This document shows positions 1-10,620 of a stretch of 64,000 bases of DNA, piece by piece. Origin of the DNA: Beta vulgaris subsp. vulgaris (lineage: Eukaryota > Streptophyta > Magnoliopsida > Caryophyllales > Amaranthaceae); assembly GCF_026745355.1 (NCBI RefSeq), contig NC_079202.1:30695240-30759239 (forward strand). Reading direction: 5' to 3'. The translations under genes were made by a program, and so were the position numbers. Under the pieces are notes generated by a model. It did not search any database and was not told the DNA's origin. It saw nothing but the letters and a program-made list of their open reading frames with translations. Every line of letters begins with the position of its first letter. Position 1 is the stretch's first letter.

Positions 1-885
1 GACGATAAGAGACCGCCTTGAGAAAATCAAGAAAATCTTGAACGTCCAGTGACTACTGCCCATCTGGAGAACATCTTGAATGATTTCTAAACTAAGATGG
101 CACTAGTCATCCAAGAATAGATAAAAAACAAGATGCTATTTTTTCCAAGTCAATCCAGATCCAACTGTTAACAATCCAGTTCCTCTTAGAGGGCGTTCTC
201 AGGAAAATCTTATAGGTCCAAAACGACCTGCTCGTTAGGAACCCTCTAGGACAATAGCTAGAAAAAGACAGCCAGAAGACAGTGAGCAACAAAGGAAGAT
301 GGATTGGAACCTAGTGGTTAGGACCCAGGAAGATGCTCGTCCCAATGGACATCGAATGGAAATAGATATTCGTGAGTACTTAGAGGCGAAGAAAGCTGCT
401 GCATTACAATGGTCACTCACACGGTCTACACCGTTTTAAAGAGATCCCCCTTTGAAGTTACCGCCCATAACAGAAGGAAGAAAGTCTGGGCCTTTCTCTT
501 GTTCGTCCAAGATAATAAAAAATTATATTACAACCAATGGTTTATAGGCGTCCAGCCCCTGCAAACACCTCATGTAATCCAGTGCTAAAAGAGTATTGTA
601 AGGAGTTCATACCCACTGAGGGACAGCTGGGAGCCATCTGGATCAACTAGCCGACTCTATTCTCGGCCAGAATCATGGAGGCGCCCCCCTTCCCAAAGGT
701 TAAACTTCCTACCATAAAGCAATTTGATGGAACAACTGATCCATATGATCACCTACCTGCTTATAAGCATCAGACATACATCCAAGCAGTATATGATACT
801 ACTTGGTGCAAGAACTTCCCGGCTACTCTGAAGGGAGTAACTCCGAAGTGGTTTAACAATCTCCCTCCTAATTCAGTGGTTGGCC
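1..885 (+). pseudogene. Ty3/gypsy Tat-type gag fragment
   Basis: The readable part is 675-882, where the frame encodes a retrotransposon gag core (QFDGTTDPYDHL, then TWCKNFPATLKG and WFNNLPP). The gag of the complete Tat element at 14770 has the same order of motifs (QFAGLTDPEDHM, TWCRFFPTTLKG, WFQELP), so family membership is seen directly. Upstream, 1-674 reads as gag-like pieces in shifting frames with many stops. Homology stops abruptly near 882 and the sequence becomes AT-rich. No LTR, protease or RT of this copy lies in the window. It is a dead fragment cut by the window edge on the left and by a breakpoint on the right. Confidence 0.7.
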
Positions 886-1881
886 TTTGGGTTGTGTATT
901 TTTGTTTAGTTAAATATTAATGTCACTTATATTTCTTGTCTTATGGTCGGCTTTTCTGATAAATTGTTACATTTTGGTTGATATGATGGTTATTTGCTTG
1001 AAATATGGTTATTCAGGCTGAAAATTGGACGTTGCTGAATGTATTAATGATATGCTGGTATATTAAGGACTTTATTATTTTACAATTTGATATGCCCATT
1101 TTTTGAATTGGATTTTTCAATTTGGGAGGGCATGCCATCCATCTTAAATTCCAATATGATTAGTAGGAGGGAGGTGTCATGATCAGACTTATTACTTCTT
1201 ATTTCAAGTGATAATGAAAAGTGCTATCCAGGAGTTGACCTCCTGATTAATTCGCTTAGTTTTGGTCTGGAGCCTAACATTATCTACAAGAGAGTCATAG
1301 AAAGGATAGTTTTAATGAAATAATGAATATATTTTTTTAAAGGAAATGGAATATTGACTATTGAGCTTATGAGTTTATGTCTAAGAAACTTATTGTAAAA
1401 TATACGTGCTAGTTCTAATTATAATTATCTGAAATTATTTTATAGTACTTTCCTGGAATTCCTAGTATTTAAATCCTCAAAAGATGATTGCCGAGTTAAT
1501 AGATATTGGGTGAAATATTTAAACAACCAAACACAAGACGACGAAGATTGAAGACGACGATCAACTTTGAATTGTGCATATTTTTTATTAATTTAGAATT
1601 TTAGTTTTAATAGATAGCGATTATAGAAAGTTTATATTTAAGACAATATTATTAGAAATTGATTCTTTAAGTGAAAGTGGTTATGGTTATAAACTCAATG
1701 TAGCAAATATTTTTCTGACATGATGACAAAGGCAAGCATGAATTGCTGTTTAATAATATTATTGTAGCTATTTATAAATTATTTTATATATATAAAAAGT
1801 ATATATATAAAAGGAGCTGCGAAAACAAGTTCAGTTACAGAATAATGTATGTATACTGTAATATTTTAATTTTTTAAAAAA
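886..1881. other. AT-rich DNA without a recognisable gene
   Basis: No coding frame, LTR or inverted repeat could be recognised here. The part from about 1500 may belong to the interior of the CACTA-like element whose end follows, but no coding remnant supports this. Confidence 0.5.
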
Positions 1882-2168
1882 AATATAATAAACCGAAGAA
1901 ATCGGTTGTAGTCAACAACTGATTTCAAAGGGTAAGGTAAGGAGACTGGTTTTAAATATCAATCAGTCTCTTAACCTCTTTACATGCTATATGTAAGCTT
2001 ATCTAAGAGAGTGGTTTTACATGTCAACTGGTCTCCCAATTAAACAAAGAAATCAGACATTATAACCAATCTCCTAAACTAGGACACTTGTGAGATGGAG
2101 ACCTGATGTAGTCCGGTTTCCTAAGCCGTTTTCAACCGGTTTCCTAGGTTTTTTTTTTCTAGTACTCA
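1882..2168. mobile_element. CACTA-like (En/Spm) terminal region with subterminal hairpins
   Basis: Three short inverted pairs follow one another: GAAATCGGTTGT with its complement, GAGACTGGTTTT with CAGTCTC, and GAGAGTGGTTTT with CTGGTCTC. The end of the region reads CCGGTTTCCTAGG, then a T run, then TTCTAGTACTC. Read in reverse this resembles a CACTA terminus followed by the A run and the CCGG-type repeats usual in these elements, but with two mismatches in the CACTA pentamer. The homology of the two Athila LTRs begins immediately after this end, which suggests insertion into the LTR. The other end was not found. The assignment rests on architecture, not on a transposase. Confidence 0.45.
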
Positions 2169-3486
2169 CTGTTGAATGAACTATTCTTAGTTCCCGGATG
2201 ATCGCGTTATATCTTCTAGTGTGAAACAGAGTTGTAATCGAAGGAATTTAATAATCGCAAAATGACGAAGATTGATACATGTTCACCTTGATTTCTATAC
2301 ATCGGATTGATGCCATTCCAATTGGATTGGAAAGTAGACTTTAAGAGCTTCTAATCGGTAAGTGAAATGCCCATAGTTCATTGGAGAGTAAAACTTACAG
2401 CCCTATGAATATGGCCGCAAGCTTCTTTTTCCGCAAATTCCCGTGCCCGCAGTTTCGATGACAACTTTTTCCACCTTAGTGATGCCCACCCGCAGGTTTT
2501 AACGACCTCTAGACCTGCGGGCGTTGGTTTAACGAGTGGTTCAAGGATTTCATGCTCTCCTCTCCTTGTTTTCTTTGATTACTTGGTTCTTTATTCCTTA
2601 TTGGAGGAGGAGTCTAGTTTTATTTTTGCTACATTATGTATTATAAAGAAAGGGGGGATGAACTTCAATTTTCTCTTATGCTTCTCCTAGTTTTTGAGTA
2701 TTAGGTACTTTCACTCACTCTTCTCCATTGTTAAACCTTTTTACTTTTCCGATTAATCCAAGCTTTGAGGTATTCTTAATTTCTTTCGTCTTGAATTATA
2801 TTTGTTGTTTTTGTTTTTCTTGCTATAATTTTTAATTGCTCATTCATTATTTCTCAATCATGAATTCTAGGCTAATTATTGATTTTGCTTTAGTTATTTC
2901 AATTTTGATTGAGTAGTTTTTTATTAGGACGAAGTGAGGAAAGGCGTGTCTACACGATAATATTTATGCTTTGAAATTGATTGATTTATAAATTACGGTT
3001 TCAACTAATTCCAATTGATAAGTTTAAATAGTTTGATGCTTATAATCGAGCCAATATCAAGAGTTAATTAATTTTCTAATAGGAATCAAAATTGAAAGAT
3101 CATATTCTTAAAGGCTTCATTAAATCGACAATTCTGAATATGTTAGCGATCGCCATGCATGGGTTGAGTTAAAAGTGTTAATAACCGACCGAAGGAATAA
3201 CCATTTCTTTAGTTACTCATCTCTAGTTTATTTGTTATTGAATTGATTTGTATTCTTAGATTGGTATAAACATGGTGGACTGAATGTATGCCCTAAACTC
3301 TTAATTAATTGATTAAACCACAATATTGTTATTTCTTATTTCTAGTTAGTTTTTCACCAAATCAACATTCGTTTTCCTAAGATAGTTAATATAATTAAGC
3401 GAAAATTAATAGAAATCATCTCCATGTGGGATCGGCCCGTATTTGCTAAGTATATGCTAGAAACAAACATCATGCACTTGTGGTAT
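2169..3486 (+). repeat. Athila 5' LTR (first bases displaced by the CACTA-like insertion)
   Basis: It aligns over its whole length with 7933-9276. Shared landmarks include gtgaaacagag, acctctagacctgcgggcgt (2505-2527), tcaagg, catgaatt and ctcc-tgtgggatc near the end. The homology begins at gttgaatgaac directly after the CACTA-like end. About 48 bases at the start of the 3' LTR therefore have no counterpart here, which fits disruption by that insertion. The many mismatches and indels point to an old element. Confidence 0.75.
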
Positions 3487-3513
3487 TACTTTTTTCAAAA
3501 CTCATTAAGTGTT

Positions 3514-3531
3514 TGGCACCGTTGCCAGGGC
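3514..3531 (+). other. Primer-binding site (tRNA-Asp type)
   Basis: tggcaccgttgccagggc differs by three positions from tggcgccgttgccgggga, the complement of the plant tRNA-Asp 3' end used by Athila elements. It lies just downstream of the 5' LTR, as expected. Confidence 0.7.
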
Positions 3532-3779
3532 AACGACTAGTTTCTATCGCTTTTGTTTAACTATTTGAACTATTTCTAATGTCTCATTGGAACTTGAAGT
3601 TACAAAAGAGGCAATCTCACTACACTTATTTTTCTTTGTTTTTCTATGCCCATTACTAAAAGAATATGTACTCTATTTCCAACTGATCCTAATCTTTAAA
3701 AAAACCATTCGGCAACTCAAAAAGCAAAAAAAGAAGAAAAAGTTGTTTAATATTCAGGGAAAATCCACAGAAAGCCCTT

Positions 3780-5280
3780 CAGAAAAAAGCATGCCTCCTA
3801 AGTCATTGAAGTTTTACGTGGTACCTTCCCCTGATGGCATTCCCACATGCCTTACTATGCGTATTATAGAAGCGGCAAACTTTGAGATCAAGATTACCCT
3901 CATCAACATGATCCAGCAGACCTTGAAATCTCAATCATTTACAATAGTATCAGCAACTCCGTTCTACCGTTAAGCACCATGGGGTTACTCCTGAACAGTT
4001 GAAGGTAATGGTCTTCGAATTGTCCTTACAAATGCACAAAAATCATTGAACGATGTTAGAGAAACTGATTGGAGTGATATATCTAAAGCATTTCTGAGAG
4101 AGTATTACCCACCTACCAGAACTATAGAAATCAAGAACAAATTGGCTACAACATTCTTACAAGAGCTTGATGAGACATTAAAAGAGTCATTGAATAGGTT
4201 CAAGGACCTATAGAGAGAGTGTCCACATCACACCCTTGATAAGTGGTTCCTTATCCAAGCATTGGTCTGCAACCCCATATCAAGAGTACAATGAACTCAT
4301 CTACATGGGGTGTGTGTCTTCTTGGATAAGGACGTGAATGAAGGGTATGCTTTTCTAACCAACCTCGCAGCTAATCATCATAGTTGTTCCAAGAGTGCTA
4401 CAAATAAAAAAGTTGGAGGTTGATGCCTATGCACTTCTATCATCCTAGGTTGCACAATTGAGCATGAAGATGGATGCACTAAAATCTTCAAAGTCTAGTA
4501 CTTCTCCTATGAGTATTGATGTGATGTCTGCTATAGCACCTATTACCTCTTCTTACTATGAGCGAGGGGTGCGGTATTCAAGGTCATTTTGGTCATGATT
4601 GTTCCTACGATCAAGTCAGATGGAGCATGCAAATATCTTTTAGAACCCTCAACCTATGCCTGAAGCCTCCTACCAACAATATGCAGCTAGACCACCATAC
4701 TACCAAAGGGCTCCTAAGAATTCTCCTTCGGGTTTCAATATGTCCTCTCACAAAGGATTTCAGCAACAATCTTCTCATAACGTCGGCTCTCAAGAGCCTA
4801 CTCTGTTTGATATGATGAAGATAATGGTTTCGAGTCATGATGAGAGCATCAAAGAGTTGAAAAATACTACCAAGATTTGAAGACTCAACTTGGTCAGGTG
4901 GCTTGAAATAATGTACATAGGCAACCAAGTCCGCTATCGGGGCAACCGATTCCCAAAGAGAATGATATTGTCATGACCCTTCAAAGCGGTACACAGTATG
5001 ATGCTCCACCTATGCCCATTGATGTATGTCACATACAAACAAGGGTGATGTAATTACTGAAAAAGAAGAATGAAGATAGCTTAAAAGCTGCAAATGAGTT
5101 AGAAAAAGGAGTTGAAGCTGTGAAGCATAAGGAGAAGTTTACTCATTCTCCTAAACTAAATTTGCCTTTTCCCCACGAGATGCAAAAATCAATGGTCGAT
5201 CAACTTGGTAAGTTCTTGACCATGGTCAACAAACTTGAGGTAACAGCTCTTTTTAGTGATTTAATTTCTCAAGTACCTAT
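3780..5280 (+). pseudogene. Athila gag, fragmented
   Basis: Gag pieces are readable in several frames. An N-terminal piece at 3789-3970 includes ANFEIKITLINMIQQ, resembling the NFEIKPALIxMVQQ start of Athila gag. A core piece at about 4077-4270 includes AFLREYYPPTRT and LNRFKDL-RECPHHTL with an in-frame stop. The region before the protease at 5120-5310 includes LPFPHEMQKSMVDQLGKFL. Gag forms the particle that packages element RNA. Stops and frameshifts between the pieces show that no protein is made. Confidence 0.75.
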
Positions 5281-5282
5281 GT

Positions 5283-5841
5283 GTGGCCATGTTTGTGAAA
5301 GATATGATCACTAAGAATAAGGATTTTGGTGATATAGATAGAGTTGCTATATGTAGGTTTATATTGCAGAACAAAATTCAACCAACGCTCAATGACTCTG
5401 GTAGTTTTTCCATCCCTTGTCATGTAGGTGCATTATTTATTGATAACGCTTTATGGAATTTAGGGGCTAGTGTGTATGTCATGCCTCATTCTATTTGCAA
5501 TAGGTTAAATATAGTAGCTTTGAAATGCACAAGTTACTTTGCAAATGGCCGATCATTTAGTGAAATATCCTTTAGGTATTTTAGAGGATGAACCTGTCAG
5601 GATTGGGAAATTCTACATTCCTGTTGATTTTGTAATACTAGATATGGAGGAGGATAGTCAAATTCCCATTATTTTGGGTAGACCTTTCTTATGTACTGCA
5701 CATGCTATTATATATTTCAAGTTTGGTTCCTTGACTTTAAGTGTTGGTGATGATACTATTACTTTCATGCTACCCAATGTTATAAAGTCTCCTATGCTTG
5801 AGCACACTTGTTCTAGGGTTGATGTTTTGGAGGAGCTATAG
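5283..5841 (+). pseudogene. Athila aspartic protease, broken
   Basis: Two overlapping frames together give a retropepsin-like domain: SFSIPCHVGALFIDNALWN-LGAS, then VKYPLGILEDEPVRIG, then IPIILGRPFL, the usual flap-to-C-terminal order of Athila proteases. The catalytic Asp of the expected CDLGAS motif reads Asn here (WNLGAS). A frameshift near 5540 separates the active-site half from the rest. Such proteases cut the Gag-Pol polyprotein; this copy cannot. Confidence 0.75.
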
Positions 5842-7884
5842 TTTTTCATCCCTGAAATCTGCTGACAAAGGACCCATTAGATAGTCTACTTTGTTTACAT
5901 TCACCTACAAGTGATATAAAGAAAGATGATCCTGCTAAAAGCCCACATGTGACCATTCTAGTGGTTGAGAGAGATAAAGTAATGATTCACAATGTAGCTG
6001 AGTTCATGGTCAACGAACAACGCGTGAATTGTACTATAGAGAAGCCACTCTATGTATGTTTGAGCCACCATAGCTTTTTGATATGAGTTAACATAGTCGT
6101 GCGGGACCTCTATAAACTAGCGCTTTCTGGGAGGCAACTTGTCTTTTCTTTTAATTTACGATTGGTGCCTTTTATAGGTCAGTTCTTTCTTCCCTCTTGT
6201 TGCAATGATGTCATTTACGAGTTTAGTTTGGGAGAGGATCCCTGTAAGTGCACATCTCTTAATTCAATACTTTCTTTGTTTAGATTAGTGTAGTTTATTG
6301 TTTCCTTAGTTTAAAAAAAGCATGAAAAATTTAATTTTCACATGAACATTTGAGTTGCATGATTGTTTCCCTGTGCCCCCAATGTTTTAAAAGACTATTT
6401 TGACTCTCAATCTAGATAGTTGGCATGAGAAGTTGTTAGTGTTGATTTGATTTCAAATCTTCTATGACCCTTGATTGCATGATACTTGTGGCACTCGTAT
6501 AGATTGTGGAGCTAAGTTGGTTAGACTGTGACATTATTTGAGCCATGGATGCCTATCTTTTGTCCATTCTTCCTTCTTTGTTGTGTGATTAGTTCCTCAG
6601 TTATGATATTGATGTTGGTTGTAATCCTGTACTCAGTTGAAATTTGATGTGCATACAATTTGATATGATTGAGGCGTTCTTTGCATAATTTGTAGCTCCA
6701 TAGTTGTGATTTATTACATTATTCTATCTGTAGCCCTGTTTGAAGTTTTTGTGACCGTTTAAGACTACTAATCTCCATTACAAGCCCTTAACCTAATTTA
6801 ATTCTTGTCCCAAGCCTAGCTTGGGGAAGTATTAGTAGAGTGATTGGTTTATTTTGATAGTTATGTATGCTTTAATTTGTGTTAGTTGGAGTTAGTTTAT
6901 GATGAAACAATGATTCAATTGAGACTTCACATATGAAAAGACAAAAGAAGAGAAGTTCTACAAAAAAAAAAAAAAAAAAAAAAAACAAGACAAGAAAAAA
7001 AAAACAATAGAAGCAAAAAGGTTGATATTGAATAAAGTGAAGTTGAAAAGAAAAAAAAAAGTTCCAAGAAAGTCAAAATGGTGCTTGATTTGAGAAATAT
7101 GTGAGTATAGTTTGGAGATGTATGTGGTATTTGGAGTTATTAGTTTTGCTATTTTATGCTTCTTCAAGTTTGGTTTATCCATCACATTCCAAAACTATTC
7201 TCTTACCCTTAACCTCAGCCCATTATAATCTTTGAAAGTCCTCATGATCAAGGCTAGAGAGCAAGTGTCATTTGTGAGTCGATTGAATTAGGTTGACTAA
7301 CATATATTTCCTTCTAAACACACGAGATTAGTTAGTTGGGCAGGGACATATGACGGGAATGGGGAGAAATTGGACACATCTTTAGCCTACCACAAAAATG
7401 ATAGGAGTGTTCCCGTGGTGAGCACCAGCTTAGTATTTGCATGGCATGCGTGGTGGCTTTGCTTGATTGTATTTTTCGGCGATTGGTTGTTGGAATGATA
7501 TGATTGATTGATGAGGATGTTGGCCTTCTTGAATGATTTTGAGTCCACTAATACTTTTGAACTAAAATTTTCATGGCGTGAAACAATTTCATGTTGTAAC
7601 TCATTGTTTGTGTTGTTTAGGGACAAACACCCAGTTTAGCTTGGGAGAATTTAATGAGTCATTTTTGTATACAGTTTTTAGGCAGTTTTAGGTTTCATTA
7701 TTAGATTATTTTAGTTTGTACAGTTGCATTTAGGTGTCTTTTGCATAACATGTCCATTTTTATGCTATATTACGCTTCATTTGTGGTTTTCTTAATGTTT
7801 CAGATAGTTTCATATATATTTGGATGCATTCGAAGTAAATTCGGGTGAATTGGATAATTGTTGAAGTGAAAATTGATAAATCGG
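5842..7884. other. Athila 3' non-coding region
   Basis: There is no RT, RNase H or integrase. Two gcttggg-type motifs (agcttggggaag near 6818 and agcttgggagaa near 7636) match the conserved tail of Athila and related elements. An A run with A-rich interruptions spans about 6961-7060. The short frames here look random. Confidence 0.6.
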
Positions 7885-9276
7885 TGTTGTTTACCGAGGA
7901 GCTATGCTTGTGGATGTTTTTATGAGAGATTAGTCTTGAATAAAGTGCTCTTAGATCCTATGAGGATGGCGTCATATGTTCTTAGGGTGAAACAGAGTTT
8001 TAACTCGAAGAAATTTAATAGTCGCAAAATAACGAAGATCGACACATGTTCATCTTAATTTATATACATCAAATTGATGTGATTCCAATTGGGTTAAAAG
8101 GTAGACCTAAAGGGCTTCGTAACGGTAGGTCACATGCCCTGTAGTTTGTTCGAGAGTAAAAGCTACAACTCTGCAAATCAAACCTTTGAATCTGATCGCA
8201 TGCTTCTTTTTTCGCAAAAATTCCCCCGCCCGCAGCTTCAATGACGACTTTTTCGAGCCCAGGTACTACTCACCGCAGGATTTCACAGCCTCTAGACCTG
8301 CGGGCGTAGGTTTGGCCAAGTGGTTCAAGGCTGTCATGCCCTCTTCTCCGTGTTTTCTTTGACTACTTAGATCTTTATTCCTTAAGGAGGAGTCTAGTTT
8401 TATTTGTGCTACATTCCATATTAGAAACAAAAGGGAGGGATTAACTTTAATTCTCTCTCATGCTTTTATTTTGTAGAGTCTGAGTATTACACTCTCTGTC
8501 TCTCTCTCTTCTCCATTGTTACACCTTGTTTCACTTTTCCCAGTAATCCAAGCTTTGAGGTATTCTTAACTTTCTTTCTTCTTAAATTATTTTTCTGGAT
8601 TTTGCTTTTTGTCGCTTTAATTTTGTAAATACTCATTCATTATTTCTCAATCATGAATTATAGGTTAATTATTGATTTTTCTTTAGTTATTTAAATTTTG
8701 AGTGAGTAGTCTATTTTGTAGGACAAAGTGAGGAAATCCGTCTTTATACCATGATATCTATGCTTTGTAATTCATTGATATATAAATTAGGTTTGTGAGT
8801 AATTCCAATTGATAAGTTTAAATAGTTTGATTCTTGTGATTGACCAATATCAATAGTTAATTAATCTGCTAATAGAAATGAGAATCGAAAAATCAGATTC
8901 TTAACGGCTTCATTACAATTGGCAATTCTGAATATGTTCTACTGCATAGGTTGATGAATTGAAAGTCTTAATACCCAACCGAATGAATAACCATTTCTTT
9001 AATTACTAATCCTATAGTTTATTTGTTATTGAATTGATTTGTATTTTTGGATTGGCATAAGCATGATGGACCAAATGTATGTCCTAAACTATTAATTAAT
9101 TTATTAAACCATAATCTTGTTATTTCTTGTTTGTAGTTTAGTTATTAATCAAATAAACATTCGCTTTCCTGAGATAGTTTAATATAATTAAGCAAAGATC
9201 GATAGAAATCGCTCCCTGTGGGATCAACGTGTATTTTCTAAGTCTCTGCTAACAACAAACACTGTATAGTTGTGGT
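7885..9276 (+). repeat. Athila 3' LTR
   Basis: This is a direct repeat of 2169-3486. It probably begins at tgttgtttaccg, after a purine-rich stretch. The shared block acctctagacctgcgggcgt is cctctagacctgcgggcgta here (about 8290). The end is approximate, near 9276, where similarity to the 5' LTR fades. Confidence 0.7.
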
Positions 9277-10239
9277 AAAAAAAATTATTCGTAAGTTTTG
9301 AAAGACTTAGAAATGTATCCAAAGCAAAGATAATATAATTTCAACGACTTTTGCATACTTATTACTGCGCAACATAAACTGGTGACAAATAGGATTATAG
9401 TGATCACAAAATAGAACATTGACTACTAGGCCTAGAGTTTGATGTTTACATAAGTTGTTCACGCTTCAAATTATAACCTAATAGATTGAAAAATTTCACT
9501 TCAACATCTATGAAAAATCCATATAAACACAATATTATATCATGCTTTGCTTCATAAATAGAACATATTTCAAAAATGTTCACATCTTTGCTTTTTTAGG
9601 AGATATTCTTCTAGTGAGAGATGTTTGTTGTGGTCATGGAGGCACTTGTGTTGCTTGTTCTTAATGCCTCTATGATTGTCTAACAAATACTTGTGGAACA
9701 ATTGCTTTGGGTTTTTTTATTTGCTATAATTGTTCCTTTAATTTAGGTATTCCCAAGTCAAATAATGGCTGCAACTATTTGTTTTGTTGTTTGTAGGAGC
9801 TTTTCAATGTCATCAATTTATTTAAGAACTTTAGGGTTCTCTAATAGTTGAGTCATTGTAGGTTATCCATCTTGTGGAACATTTCTCTTTCTTTGTTTCA
9901 TCTCATCCAACCTTCGTGTATGCATGTTGTAGCAAACGTCTAGGTCTCATCCTAATTTTAGACGAGATTGATCAATATGCTGTGAATAATCTAAGTATCA
10001 TTATTGCAATACACTTTTGCAAGTTTTCAAGCCAATAAATTGAATTTAATACATTCAACTATTGAAATATTGTTCCTTGATTCATTGAAATCAAGCTTAT
10101 CATATATTAAATCAGCCTACTAGATCTCATATATTCACAACAATATTATGACAACTATTCTTAATTAATTAAGTGATTAAACAGATGACCAAAGTAATTA
10201 AACTGGTCACAAAGGAATTTAGGTTAAATTTGTGATGAT
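9277..10239. other. Unassigned AT-rich DNA with a weak minus-strand coding remnant
   Basis: Read on the minus strand, about 9960 to 9590 gives short peptide-like stretches (MTQLLENPKVL and neighbouring charged residues) interrupted by stops. The stretch could be the degenerate C-terminus of a transposon protein, but no family can be named with confidence. The rest shows nothing recognisable. Confidence 0.3.
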
Positions 10240-10620
10240 CTTCTCATTGATGGCCAAATAATATATATAGTACAAGAGTCCTATGTAGTGAAGGAAAGAG
10301 AATCATAACCCACATAAAAACAATATAACTAAAGACACTTGATATAGGGAAAGTCCTTTCTATACAATATTTCCTAATACCCTCCTTTCAAGTTGGAGCA
10401 TGGGAAGGATCAAGAATGCCCAACTTGGACACCAAAAACTCAAACTACTATTTGCCAAGAGCCTTGGTAAATATCTGCTAATTGTGCCTTCATGGAGACA
10501 TAAGAGAGAGCAATGAGACCATCAACAATAGCATCCCAAGCGAAGCAACAATCAACTCAATATGCTTACTGCGCTCTTTGACAGGTTGAATAGTGTTTTT
10601 GGGCAATTCTCCTGAAAACG
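10240..10620 (-). mobile_element. Ty1/Copia retrotransposon 3' end (RNase H tail, PPT, start of LTR)
   Basis: On the minus strand, 10610 to 10420 encodes the end of a Copia RNase H: an ERxKxIE-like start, then VDGLIALSYVSMKAQLADI, then TKALG with a one-base deletion inside the ADIFTKALG motif. It continues into a purine run (aaaggaggg, complement near 10380) that serves as the polypurine tract. LTR-like sequence with a TATA-like stretch follows on the minus strand down to about 10240. Only the 3' end of the element is present. Confidence 0.65.

Larger units (their letters stand above)
2169..9276 (+). mobile_element. Degenerate Athila-type Ty3/gypsy retrotransposon, RT and integrase deleted
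   Basis: Two diverged direct repeats of about 1.3-1.4 kb flank a 4.4-kb interior. The interior starts with a primer-binding site resembling the 3' end of tRNA-Asp (tggcaccgttgcc). It then holds Athila-like gag pieces and an aspartic protease, and it ends with the long non-coding tail typical of Athila. The RT-RNase H-integrase block, which should be several kilobases, is missing. The text jumps from the end of the protease (about 5841) to a stretch near 6119 (cgctttctgggaggcaac) that resembles sequence usually found just after integrase in Athila. The borders are approximate because the LTRs are old and the 5' one is interrupted. Confidence 0.8.

Noticed and set aside
107..420. Two minus-strand frames of 61 codons
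   Set aside because: They oppose degenerate gag sequence and show no domain or codon bias; taken as chance frames.
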